From positions 1,026,001 to 1,090,000 of the forward strand of contig NZ_CP128494.1 of NCBI RefSeq assembly GCF_030369615.1: 64,000 nucleotides of DNA, given 5' to 3'. Below, in pieces: positions 42,184 through 50,217 of this stretch. The translations under genes and the position numbers were made by a program. The notes beneath the pieces are model-generated. The model was not told the origin of the DNA. It worked only from the letters and a program-made list of their open reading frames with translations, and ran no database searches. Numbering within the stretch: position 1 is the stretch's first letter; each line of letters begins with the position of its first letter. The DNA is from Geobacillus stearothermophilus ATCC 12980. Lineage in GTDB: Bacteria > Bacillota > Bacilli > Bacillales > Anoxybacillaceae.

Positions 42184-42214
42184 CCCCCTTCCCCCTTCCC
42201 CCTTCCCTCTTCCC
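42184..42214 (-). promoter_or_regulatory. G-rich tract with possible G-quadruplex at the ymxH ribosome binding site
   Basis: On the minus strand (ymxH sense) five G runs follow each other: GGG, GGG, GGGGG, GGGGG, GGGGG with spacers of 4, 2, 2 and 2 bases, containing three copies of a 7-base unit AGGGGGA. This fits the (G3+ N1-7)4 pattern and includes the ribosome binding site. Whether the RNA folds so in the cell is not known. Confidence 0.5.
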
Positions 42215-42287
42215 TACTTCTATTGTAAGAAACGGGCGGGCAAAAAATGCCGCCCGCCAATGGCCTATTTTTCCGCCAAGAGCATTC

Positions 42288-42315
42288 ACCTATATTTTTC
42301 TTCCAACATAAGATG
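42288..42315 (+). promoter_or_regulatory. Candidate sigma-K promoter of spoVFA
   Basis: AC (42288-42289), 17 bases, then CATAAGATG (42307-42315), close to the mother-cell sigma-K pattern AC-N16/17-CATANNNTA. The spoVF operon is sigma-K dependent in B. subtilis. The last two -10 bases are TG instead of TA. Confidence 0.45.
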
Positions 42316-42362
42316 GGAAAAGAAATGGAGCAGTTTGCCAGTAAAGAAGGTGACGAGGACAT

Positions 42363-43268
42363 ATGATGCTGACAGGAATGCATGTCGCCATCATCGGCGG
42401 TGATGCGCGGCAACTTGAAGTGATTCGCAAGCTTGTTGAACTGGACGCCAAATTGTCGCTTGTCGGCTTTGACCAGCTCGCCCACCATTTTACCGGGGCG
42501 ACGAAGATGTCGATCGAGGAGGTCGATTTTGCCGACCTGGATGCGATCATTTTGCCGGTTCACGGCACGACATTGGATGGCAAGGTCAACAGCGTGTTTT
42601 CCCACGAACCGATTCCGTTCACGGAAGAGATGGTGCAAAAAACAGCCAAGCGGTGCACCGTTTATTCCGGCATCAGCAACTCGTATTTAGACGAACTGAT
42701 GAAAAAGACCGGGCGCAAATACATCCAGCTGTTTGAGCGCGATGATGTCGCCATTTACAACTCGATCCCAACCGCTGAAGGAACGGTGATGATGGTGATC
42801 CAGCACACCGATTTTACGATTCACGGTTCCCGCATCGCCGTTTTAGGATTGGGGCGCGTCGGCATGACCGTCGCCCGGACATTTGCCGCTTTGGGGGCAA
42901 AAGTGAAAGTCGGGGCGCGCCGGTCGGAACATTTGGCCCGCATTACGGAAATGGGGCTTGAACCGTTTCATTTAAATGATTTGGAAAAAGAAGTGCGCGA
43001 TATCGACGTTTGTGTTAACACCGTCCCCCATTTGATTGTAACGGCGAGCGTCATCGCGAAAATGCCGGCCCATACGCTGATCATCGATTTGGCGTCAAAG
43101 CCGGGCGGCACCGATTTTCGCTATGCTGAAAAGCGCGGAGTGAAAGCCATCTTGGCGCCTGGGCTGCCGGGGGTCGTCGCGCCGAAAACGGCCGGACAAA
43201 TTATCGCCAACGTCTTGGCGCAGCTTTTGTATCAAGATTTACAGAAACGGAAGGAGAATAAACAATGA
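42363..43268 (+). CDS. spoVFA: Dipicolinate synthase subunit A
   Basis: DpaA oxidises the dihydroxy-tetrahydrodipicolinate precursor to dipicolinic acid in the mother cell during late sporulation, together with DpaB. It has 301 residues: an N-terminal domain (HVAIIGGDARQLEVIRKL) and an NAD(P)-binding Rossmann domain (IAVLGLGRVGMTVARTFAALG, about 158-178), ending in the PGLPGVVAPKTAGQI segment. ATG 42363 and 42366 are adjacent. The end overlaps spoVFB by 4 bases. It uses the product of DapA, whose gene is downstream. Confidence 0.97.
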   Translation: MMLTGMHVAIIGGDARQLEVIRKLVELDAKLSLVGFDQLAHHFTGATKMSIEEVDFADLDAIILPVHGTTLDGKVNSVFSHEPIPFTEEMVQKTAKRCTVYSGISNSYLDELMKKTGRKYIQLFERDDVAIYNSIPTAEGTVMMVIQHTDFTIHGSRIAVLGLGRVGMTVARTFAALGAKVKVGARRSEHLARITEMGLEPFHLNDLEKEVRDIDVCVNTVPHLIVTASVIAKMPAHTLIIDLASKPGGTDFRYAEKRGVKAILAPGLPGVVAPKTAGQIIANVLAQLLYQDLQKRKENKQ

Positions 43269-43873
43269 GCGAAAAAAGCCTGAAGGGGAAGCGGATCGGC
43301 TTCGGCCTGACTGGATCGCACTGCACGTATGACGCTGTGTTCCCGGAAATTGAAAAACTCGTGAATGAAGGGGCGGAGGTGCTGCCAATCGTCACGTATA
43401 CGGTGAAGACGACGAACACCCGGTTTGGCGAAGGGGAAGAGTGGGTGAAAAAACTCGAGCAATTGACCGGGAACGAGGTGATTGACACGATCGTCAAGGC
43501 TGAACCGCTCGGGCCGAAAATCCCGCTCGACTGCATGGTCATCGCGCCGCTGACCGGCAACTCGATGAGCAAGCTGGCAAACGCCATGACCGATTCACCG
43601 GTGTTGATGGCCGCCAAGGCGACGATGCGCAACCACCGCCCGGTCGTGCTCGGCATTTCCACGAATGACGCCCTCGGCCTAAACGGCGTCAATTTGATGC
43701 GGCTGATGGCGGCGAAAAACATTTACTTCATCCCGTTTGGCCAAGATGCTCCGCACGCCAAACCGAACTCGATGGTGGCGCGCATGACGCTCCTGCATGA
43801 CACTGTGCTTGCCGCCTTGGAAGGAAAGCAGCTGCAGCCAGTTGTGATCGAACGGTTCCGTTACAACGACTAA
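43265..43873 (+). CDS. spoVFB: Dipicolinate synthase subunit B
   Basis: DpaB is the flavoprotein-family partner of DpaA. It has 202 residues with the flavin-type N-terminus KRIGFGLTGSHCTYD and the segment MVIAPLTGNSMSKLANAMTD. It starts inside the spoVFA end (ATGA overlap) with GGAGAA upstream. Dipicolinate loaded into the spore core gives heat resistance, which fits a thermophilic spore former. Confidence 0.97.
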   Translation: MSEKSLKGKRIGFGLTGSHCTYDAVFPEIEKLVNEGAEVLPIVTYTVKTTNTRFGEGEEWVKKLEQLTGNEVIDTIVKAEPLGPKIPLDCMVIAPLTGNSMSKLANAMTDSPVLMAAKATMRNHRPVVLGISTNDALGLNGVNLMRLMAAKNIYFIPFGQDAPHAKPNSMVARMTLLHDTVLAALEGKQLQPVVIERFRYND

Positions 43874-43993
43874 CGGAGGGTGTGGAAAATCGACACCGGA
43901 CAGAAAAATTTTCTCTCGTCCGCAGCGGAATGTGATAAAATAAAGACTATGAATTCATCTCTTTAGAGTGACGATGTGGAAGGAGAATGGCTG

Positions 43994-45037
43994 ATGGCTG
44001 AAAAACAATACCATGTCGCTGTCGTCGGAGCCACGGGGGCAGTCGGACAACAAATGGTGCGGACGCTTGAAGACCGGAACTTCCCGGTCGGAACATTAAC
44101 GTTGTTATCGTCAGAACGCTCGGCTGGCAAAAAAATGCGCTTCCGCGGCAGAGAGATTGAAGTGCAGGCCGCCGCGCCCGAGCGCTTTGATGGGGTTGAT
44201 ATCGCCTTATTCAGCGCTGGCGGCGCAGTGTCGAAAGCATTGGCGCCGGAGGCGGTTCGGCGCGGGGCGATTGTCATCGACAACACGAGCGCATTCCGGA
44301 TGGAGGAAAACGTGCCGCTTGTCGTCCCGGAAGTGAACGAAAGCGATTTGACATGGCATAACGGCATCATCGCCAATCCGAACTGCTCGACGATTCAAAT
44401 GGTCGTGGCGCTTGAGCCGATTCGGAAGGCGTTCGGCTTATCCCGCGTCATCGTTTCCACGTACCAGGCCGTCTCGGGAGCAGGGGCGCAGGCGATTGAA
44501 GAGCTGTACGAGCAGACGAAAGCGGTGCTTGACAATAAGCCGTTCGAGGCAACCATTTTGCCGGTCAAATCGGACCGGAAGCATTACCCAATCGCGTTTA
44601 ACGCCATTCCGCAAATCGATAAGTTTCAAGATAACGGGTTTACGTTCGAAGAGATGAAAATGATCAACGAAACGAAAAAAATCATGCATATGCCCGAGCT
44701 GAGCGTCGCGGCGACGTGCGTACGCATTCCGGTGGCGAGCGGGCATTCGGAGTCGGTGTATATCGAGATCGAGCAAGACGGCGTCACGGCTGCCGATTTG
44801 CAAGCGGTGCTGCGCGAGGCGCCGGGCGTCGTTCTCCAAGACGATCCGAGCGAACAGCTGTATCCGATGCCGGCCAACTGCGTCGGCCAATACGACGTCT
44901 TTGTCGGCCGCATCCGCCGCGATTTGGACAACAGCCGCGCCTTTCATTTATGGATTGTTGCCGACAACTTGCTAAAAGGGGCTGCTTCAAATTCCGTGCA
45001 AATTGCCGAAAGTTTGCTGAAGCTCGGGCTCATTTAA
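43994..45037 (+). CDS. asd: Aspartate-semialdehyde dehydrogenase
   Basis: Reduces aspartyl phosphate to aspartate semialdehyde for lysine, threonine, methionine and cell-wall diaminopimelate. Start ATG 43994 is 8 bases after AAGGAG; an in-frame GTG at 43976 precedes this ribosome binding site. It has 347 residues: NADP loop VVGATGAVGQQM, catalytic C131 (ANPNCSTIQMV), and the substrate site in VSTYQAVSGAGA. A TG-A-TAAAAT extended -10 at about 43934-43941 could start a transcript separate from spoVF. Confidence 0.98.
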   Translation: MAEKQYHVAVVGATGAVGQQMVRTLEDRNFPVGTLTLLSSERSAGKKMRFRGREIEVQAAAPERFDGVDIALFSAGGAVSKALAPEAVRRGAIVIDNTSAFRMEENVPLVVPEVNESDLTWHNGIIANPNCSTIQMVVALEPIRKAFGLSRVIVSTYQAVSGAGAQAIEELYEQTKAVLDNKPFEATILPVKSDRKHYPIAFNAIPQIDKFQDNGFTFEEMKMINETKKIMHMPELSVAATCVRIPVASGHSESVYIEIEQDGVTAADLQAVLREAPGVVLQDDPSEQLYPMPANCVGQYDVFVGRIRRDLDNSRAFHLWIVADNLLKGAASNSVQIAESLLKLGLI

Positions 45038-45056
45038 CGAGCATCGGGGGGTTATC

Positions 45057-46286
45057 ATGAAAATCATTGTTCAAAAGTTCGGCGGCACGTCCGTCCGCGA
45101 CGAACGCGGGCGAAACTTGGCGCGCCGCCATATTGAAAACGCGCTTGAAGATGGGTACAAAGTCGTCGTCGTTGTATCAGCGATGGGCCGCCAAGGCGAT
45201 CCGTATGCGACCGACACGCTTCTTGGCTTGATCGGCGGAGCCCGTCACCATGTGACGAAGCGCGAGCAAGATATGCTTATGGCGTGCGGGGAAATCATTT
45301 CGAGCGTCGTGTTCAGCAACTTGCTGAACGAACACGGCATCAAGGCGACGGCGTTTACCGGCGCGCAAGCCGGATTTCGCACGACCAGTGATCATACGAA
45401 CGCCAAAATTGTTGAAATGCGCTGCGAACGGTTGCTTGAAGCGCTTCGGGAATACGACGTCGTCGTCGTCGCCGGCTTTCAAGGCATGGCGGAAAACGGA
45501 GACATCACAACGCTCGGGCGCGGCGGGAGCGATACATCGGCCGCGGCGCTCGGCGCGGCGCTAAACGCCGAGTGGGTTGACATTTTTACCGATGTCGATG
45601 GCGTGATGACGGCCGACCCGCGTATTGTCGAAAATGCTCGGCCGTTGGAAGTTGTCACCTATACGGAAATTTGCAATATGGCGTACCAAGGGGCGAAAGT
45701 GATCCATCCGCGCGCGGTGGAAATCGCCATGCAGGCGAAAGTACCGCTGCGCATCCGTTCAACGTATTCCGATGGGCCAGGGACGCTCGTTACGTCATCG
45801 GTGCGCGGTCAAAGAGGAAGCGATGTGAAAGAGCGTCTCGTCACGGGCATTACGTACGTCGCCAATGTGACGCAAATGAAAGTGTTGGCAAAAGAAGGGC
45901 ATTATGAACTGCAGTCGGATGTATTTCAGGCGATGGCTCACGAAGGAATCAGCGTCGACTTTATCAACATTTCACCGTACGGCGTCGTCTATACGGTGAG
46001 CGGAGATATGACGGAAAAAGCGATAGCCGCTTTGCGCCGCATTGGCTATGATCCGGTTGTGACGCCCCGCTGCGCCAAAGTGTCGGTCGTTGGCGCCGGC
46101 ATTGCCGGTGTGCCAGGAGTAACGGCCAAAATCGTCACCGCTCTATCGGAGCAAGGCATTCAAATTTTGCAATCGGCAGACAGCCATACGACCATTTGGG
46201 TATTAGTCAAACAAGACGATATGGAAAAGGCCGTCAATGCCTTGCACGACGCCTTTTGCTTGTCCGAGGCCAAACAGGACGAATGA
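45057..46286 (+). CDS. dapG: Aspartokinase I (diaminopimelate-type)
   Basis: Phosphorylates aspartate, the first step of the aspartate family. It has 409 residues: amino-acid kinase domain (VQKFGGTSVRD, ITTLGRGGSDTSAAALGAAL, IFTDVDGVMTADPR), then two ACT domains (about 270-400). It lies asd-dapG-dapA as in B. subtilis, where this isozyme is inhibited by meso-diaminopimelate; that specificity is inferred from context. GGGGGG precedes the ATG. Confidence 0.96.
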   Translation: MKIIVQKFGGTSVRDERGRNLARRHIENALEDGYKVVVVVSAMGRQGDPYATDTLLGLIGGARHHVTKREQDMLMACGEIISSVVFSNLLNEHGIKATAFTGAQAGFRTTSDHTNAKIVEMRCERLLEALREYDVVVVAGFQGMAENGDITTLGRGGSDTSAAALGAALNAEWVDIFTDVDGVMTADPRIVENARPLEVVTYTEICNMAYQGAKVIHPRAVEIAMQAKVPLRIRSTYSDGPGTLVTSSVRGQRGSDVKERLVTGITYVANVTQMKVLAKEGHYELQSDVFQAMAHEGISVDFINISPYGVVYTVSGDMTEKAIAALRRIGYDPVVTPRCAKVSVVGAGIAGVPGVTAKIVTALSEQGIQILQSADSHTTIWVLVKQDDMEKAVNALHDAFCLSEAKQDE

Positions 46287-46317
46287 TCAACCGATTTGAA
46301 AATGAGGAGTGAAAACC

Positions 46318-47187
46318 GTGGTTCAGTTCGGGAATGTCGTCACTGCGATGGTCACTCCCTTTGACCGAAAAGGAAACTTAGATTTAGCGAAAACGACAGA
46401 ACTCGTCAACTATTTGCTTGACAACGGCACGGATGCGCTTGTTGTCGCAGGCACGACCGGCGAATCGCCGACGTTGACGACGGAAGAGAAAGTCGCACTG
46501 TTCCGCCATGTCGTTTCCGTCGTCAATGGCCGCGTGCCGGTTATTGCTGGGACGGGAACGAACAATACGCGCGCCTCGATCGAGCTGACGAAACGGGCGG
46601 AAGAAGCAGGCGTCGACGCTGTCATGCTTGTGGCGCCATATTACAACAAACCGAATCAAGAAGGGCTGTATCAGCATTTTAAAGCGATCGCTGAGAGCAC
46701 GCCGCTGCCGGTCATGTTGTACAACGTGCCGGGGCGCACGTCGGTCAACCTCGCTCCTGAGACCGTCATTCGGCTGGCAGCGATTCCGAATATTGTCGCG
46801 GTCAAAGAAGCCGGCGGCAATTTAGAAGCGATGGCGGAAATCATTGAACGCACGCCGGACGATTTTCAACTGTATAGCGGCGATGACAGCTTGACGCTGC
46901 CGGTGTTGGCGATCGGCGGCGCCGGCGTGGTTTCTGTTGCATCGCACATCATCGGCAACGAAATGCAACAAATGATTCGTGCATTCCAGGCCGGCGACCA
47001 TCAAGCCGCCGCCGCGTTGCACCGGAAATGGCTGCCGCTCATGAAAGGGCTGTTCGCTGCGCCGAGCCCGGTGCCGGTGAAAACCGCCCTGCAGTTGCGC
47101 GGCTTGGATGTCGGCTCGGTGCGCCTTCCGCTCGTTCCGCTCACCGAGCAGGAGCGAAACGAGCTCAGCCGTCTGCTTGATGCTTGA
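46318..47187 (+). CDS. dapA: 4-hydroxy-tetrahydrodipicolinate synthase
   Basis: Condenses pyruvate with aspartate semialdehyde. Start GTG 46318 (MVQFGNVVTAMVTPFD) is 8 bases after GAGGAG (46304-46309), giving 289 residues. The Schiff-base lysine is K163 (IVAVKEAGGN), with the GTTGE motif at about 45-49 and Y136 (MLYNVPGRT). Its product is used both for lysine and for dipicolinate via spoVFAB upstream. Confidence 0.98.
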   Translation: MVQFGNVVTAMVTPFDRKGNLDLAKTTELVNYLLDNGTDALVVAGTTGESPTLTTEEKVALFRHVVSVVNGRVPVIAGTGTNNTRASIELTKRAEEAGVDAVMLVAPYYNKPNQEGLYQHFKAIAESTPLPVMLYNVPGRTSVNLAPETVIRLAAIPNIVAVKEAGGNLEAMAEIIERTPDDFQLYSGDDSLTLPVLAIGGAGVVSVASHIIGNEMQQMIRAFQAGDHQAAAALHRKWLPLMKGLFAAPSPVPVKTALQLRGLDVGSVRLPLVPLTEQERNELSRLLDA

Positions 47188-47211
47188 TGGCCATATTCGT
47201 GCAGCAAATGA

Positions 47212-47244
47212 CCCCAGCGTCGGTTCGGACGTTGGGGCTTTTTT
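47212..47244 (+). terminator. Intrinsic terminator after dapA
   Basis: CCCCAGCGTC (47212-47221) pairs with GACGTTGGGG (47228-47237) with one G-T pair, then CTTTTTT. It is 25 bases after the dapA stop. Confidence 0.88.
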
Positions 47245-47284
47245 GTCGAGACGGTGAAATGCGCCGGCTCGTTCATGAACCATC

Positions 47285-47314
47285 TTGTGTTTTTTGGCAT
47301 CAATTCGTTATAAT
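47285..47314 (+). promoter_or_regulatory. Sigma-A promoter of rnjB
   Basis: TTGTGT (47285-47290), 18-base spacer, perfect TATAAT (47309-47314). It lies 52 bases before the rnjB TTG start and after the dapA terminator. Confidence 0.65.
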
Positions 47315-47365
47315 AAAGGCAAGTGACTTTGAGCGGGTTAGCATCACAATTGGGAGGACGCAGCC

Positions 47366-49036
47366 TTGAAATCCAAAATAAAGCCAGTAGAGAAAATACG
47401 CATTTTTGCCCTTGGGGGAGTCGGGGAAATCGGCAAAAACATGTATGTCGTCGAATTGGACGAGGACATTTTCGTCCTCGATGCCGGGGTGATGTTCCCG
47501 GAAGATGAGATGTTTGGCATTGACAAAGTCATCCCGGACATTGCCTACTTAATTGAACGGCAGCACCGCATTCAGGCGATTTTTCTCACTCACGGGCATG
47601 AGGAGCATATGGGAGCGATCGCCTACGTGCTCAAGCAGCTGTCTGTGCCAGTCTACGGGACGAAGCTGACGCTCGGGTTGGCGGAAGCGATTTTAAAAGA
47701 GCAAGGCATTGCAAACGCCAAACTGAATGAAATTCATCCTGACGCTGAACTGCTGTTTGACAAAGCAAAAGTGACGTTTTTCCGCACGATCCACAGCATC
47801 CCCGATTCCATCGGCATCAGCCTGCATACATCGCAAGGGGCGATCGTGTACACGAGCGATTTTAAATTTGACCAGACGCCGTATGGCAATAATCGCGCCG
47901 ACTTGGGGAAAATGGCGCAAATCGGCGAACAAGGGGTGCTTTGTCTTTTGTCGGACAGCACGAATGCCGAGCGTCCGGGCTACAGCGGCTCTGATACAGC
48001 CGTCGCCCATGAGATTGCAGATGTGATCGGCCACGCGAAAGGGCGCGTGTTTGTCGCCTGCTATGCTTCGAACATTACGCGCATCCAACAAGTGCTTTAC
48101 GCCGCCAAGCAGTACGGGCGCAAGGTGGCGGTGATCGGCAAAACGCTGCATAAAATTATGGACATCGCCGTCCGCCTCGGTTATTTGCATCTGCCGGATA
48201 AGGTGACGATTTCTGCCTACGACTTGGACCGCTATGGGGATGATGAACTCGTCATTTTGACGACCGGGGGTCATGGCGAGCCGATGAGCGCGCTTTGGCG
48301 CATGGCGCGGCAGGCGAACAAGCAGGTGAACATTAAAGAAGGAGACACCGTCATCGTCGCTGCTTCTGTCATGCCGGGGTATGAGCTTGGGTTTTCGAAA
48401 ACGATCGACGCCCTATACCGGGCTGGGGCGAACGTCATTTACCACAATCGGCAAGTGCACGTGTCCGGGCACGGCTGCCAAGAAGAGCTTAAGCTCATGC
48501 TTAATTTGATGAAGCCGAAATATTTCATCCCGGTGCATGGGGAGTACCGAATGCAAAAGGCGCACGCCCGGTTGGCGAAGGCGGTCGGCATCTCGGAAGA
48601 GCGGACGTTTTTGCTTGACAAAGGTGAAGTGGTCGAATTTCGCGGCGGAGCCGCCCGCCCTGGCGGTAAAGTGCCGTACGGCAACATTTTAATCGATGGC
48701 CTCGGCATCGGCGACGTCGGCAACATTGTGTTGCGCGACAGGCGTTTGTTGTCGCAGGACGGCATTTTGATCGCCGTGGTGACACTAAACAAAGAAGCGA
48801 AAACGATTGCTGCTGGACCGGAAATCATATCGCGCGGATTCGTTTATATGCGCGAGGCGGAGACGCTGTTGGAAGAGGCTGAGCAAATGGTGTCGGAGAT
48901 CATTAAGCGCTGTCTGGAATCATACATGCTGGAATGGTCATCGTTAAAGGCGAACATTCGCGAGGCGCTAAGCCAGTTTTTGTTTGAGAAAACGAAGCGA
49001 AAGCCGATGATTTTGCCGATTATTATGGAGGTATAA
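47366..49036 (+). CDS. rnjB: Ribonuclease J2
   Basis: RNase J2 partners RNase J1 in mRNA decay and rRNA processing. Start TTG 47366 is 8 bases after GGGAGG. It has 556 residues: metallo-beta-lactamase core (FALGGVGEIGKNMYVVE, LTHGHEEHMGA at 74-84), beta-CASP domain (VFVACYASNITRIQQVL) and C-terminal domain with FIPVHGEYRMQKAHARLA. The metal motif reads HGHEEH instead of the HGHEDH seen in J1, an Asp to Glu change typical of the less active J2 type. J1 is not in this window. Confidence 0.95.
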   Translation: MKSKIKPVEKIRIFALGGVGEIGKNMYVVELDEDIFVLDAGVMFPEDEMFGIDKVIPDIAYLIERQHRIQAIFLTHGHEEHMGAIAYVLKQLSVPVYGTKLTLGLAEAILKEQGIANAKLNEIHPDAELLFDKAKVTFFRTIHSIPDSIGISLHTSQGAIVYTSDFKFDQTPYGNNRADLGKMAQIGEQGVLCLLSDSTNAERPGYSGSDTAVAHEIADVIGHAKGRVFVACYASNITRIQQVLYAAKQYGRKVAVIGKTLHKIMDIAVRLGYLHLPDKVTISAYDLDRYGDDELVILTTGGHGEPMSALWRMARQANKQVNIKEGDTVIVAASVMPGYELGFSKTIDALYRAGANVIYHNRQVHVSGHGCQEELKLMLNLMKPKYFIPVHGEYRMQKAHARLAKAVGISEERTFLLDKGEVVEFRGGAARPGGKVPYGNILIDGLGIGDVGNIVLRDRRLLSQDGILIAVVTLNKEAKTIAAGPEIISRGFVYMREAETLLEEAEQMVSEIIKRCLESYMLEWSSLKANIREALSQFLFEKTKRKPMILPIIMEV

Positions 49037-49151
49037 CGCAATCATGCTCAAAGTCCAAGGGAAATGCTGGAAACGATGAACCGTTGCCGGCATTTTTCTT
49101 TTTCTTTTCGGCCATACTAAACGTATGACCGATAGAAAGGAGAAGGAATCG

Positions 49152-49889
49152 ATGGACAAGGAGCGTTACCTTCAGGAAGAGACGGAAGAAAAACCGGAAA
49201 CGAAAACGGAAGAGGCCACTGCTACCATCACCCAGCTTGGGCAGACGAATGTCCCGCAAATGGAACCGGATACGAACATTCATTGTCTGACGATTGTCGG
49301 CCAAATTGAAGGTCATATTCAGCTGCCGCCGCAAAACAAGGCGACAAAATACGAACATGTGATCCCACAAATCGTCGCCATTGAGCAAAATCCGAAAATC
49401 GAAGGGCTGCTCGTCATTTTAAATACGGTCGGCGGTGATGTGGAGGCCGGGCTTGCGATTGCGGAAATGCTCGCTTCGCTGTCAAAACCGACCGTTTCCA
49501 TCGTGCTTGGCGGCGGCCATTCGATCGGCGTGCCGATCGCCGTTTCGTGCAACTATTCGTTCATCACTGAGACGGCGACGATGACGATTCATCCGATCCG
49601 TTTGACGGGGCTTGTCATTGGCGTTCCGCAGACGTTTGAGTATTTGGATAAAATGCAGGAACGCGTCGTCCGCTTCGTAACGAAGCATTCCAACATTAGC
49701 GAGGAGAAGTTTAAAGAGCTCATGTTTTCCAAAGGCAATTTGACGCGCGACATCGGCACGAACGTCGTCGGTCCCGATGCGGTCCGGTACGGCTTGATCG
49801 ATGAAGTGGGCGGTGTCTCACAGGCCATGGCGAAGCTGCGCCAGCTGATCGAAGCGAAAAAAGGCGGCGAAGGGAAGATGATCCAATGA
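49152..49889 (+). CDS. tepA: ClpP-like protease TepA (YmfB)
   Basis: TepA is a ClpP/SppA-type serine protease reported to aid protein translocation and sporulation in Bacillus. ATG 49152 follows AAAGGAGAAGG; the upstream open frame to 49125 precedes that site. It has 245 residues, an acidic N-terminal extension (1-40), and the crotonase-like protease fold with nucleophile S124 ([11 protein letters not shown]) and H147 (MTIHPIR). The gap of 115 bases after rnjB holds a pyrimidine-rich tract but no clear promoter. Confidence 0.93.
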   Translation: MDKERYLQEETEEKPETKTEEATATITQLGQTNVPQMEPDTNIHCLTIVGQIEGHIQLPPQNKATKYEHVIPQIVAIEQNPKIEGLLVILNTVGGDVEAGLAIAEMLASLSKPTVSIVLGGGHSIGVPIAVSCNYSFITETATMTIHPIRLTGLVIGVPQTFEYLDKMQERVVRFVTKHSNISEEKFKELMFSKGNLTRDIGTNVVGPDAVRYGLIDEVGGVSQAMAKLRQLIEAKKGGEGKMIQ

Positions 49890-50110
49890 TTTTGTACACG
49901 ATCATGCCGGAACATTTGGTGTTCCCGGTCGATGCGGCCGCGTATGAAAAGCAAAAGCTAGTGCATTACGAAGGCATCCCGTTGCTCGTCCAAATGACCG
50001 ATACGGGCGAATATGAAATCGTGCAAAACTTAAGCACCAACCCCTATCATTTTTTAAACGCCAAGTATGCGCCAGGGGTGCGGTTTCCGGTTTCTGTCGC
50101 AACATCGTAA
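49886..50110 (+). CDS. ylzJ: YlzJ-like small protein
   Basis: A 74-residue protein overlapping the tepA stop by 4 bases. It belongs to the YlzJ family found between tepA and spoIIIE in Bacillus and Geobacillus. It is aromatic-rich ([28 protein letters not shown]), with no membrane segment. The function is unknown; co-translation suggests a link to TepA. Confidence 0.85.
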   Translation: MILYTIMPEHLVFPVDAAAYEKQKLVHYEGIPLLVQMTDTGEYEIVQNLSTNPYHFLNAKYAPGVRFPVSVATS

Positions 50111-50114
50111 TGAA

Positions 50115-50143
50115 TTGTCAAGTTGTTCATGATATAATAATAG
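50115..50143 (+). promoter_or_regulatory. Promoter upstream of ftsK
   Basis: TTGTCA (50115-50120), 17 bases, TAATAG (50138-50143); an overlapping extended -10 TG-A-TATAAT (50130-50138) is the stronger -10. A terminator lies only about 10 bases downstream. Confidence 0.55.
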
Positions 50144-50152
50144 ACAAACAGA

Positions 50153-50180
50153 AAAAAGCAGCCATTGTTGGCTGCTTTTT
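50153..50180 (+). terminator. Intrinsic terminator between ylzJ and ftsK
   Basis: AAAAAGCAGCC (50153-50163) pairs with GGCTGCTTTTT (50170-50180), 6-base loop. It ends the tepA-ylzJ transcript but also lies directly downstream of the promoter at 50115-50143. Confidence 0.88.
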
Positions 50181-50217
50181 CCGGCTTGCCAATTCATTCA
50201 TGTTGGAGTGAGCGATC

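Noticed and set aside
41934..42638. 234-residue reading of the ymxH frame
   Set aside because: Only the last 80 residues match the YmxH family; the upstream part is the reverse of spoVFA.
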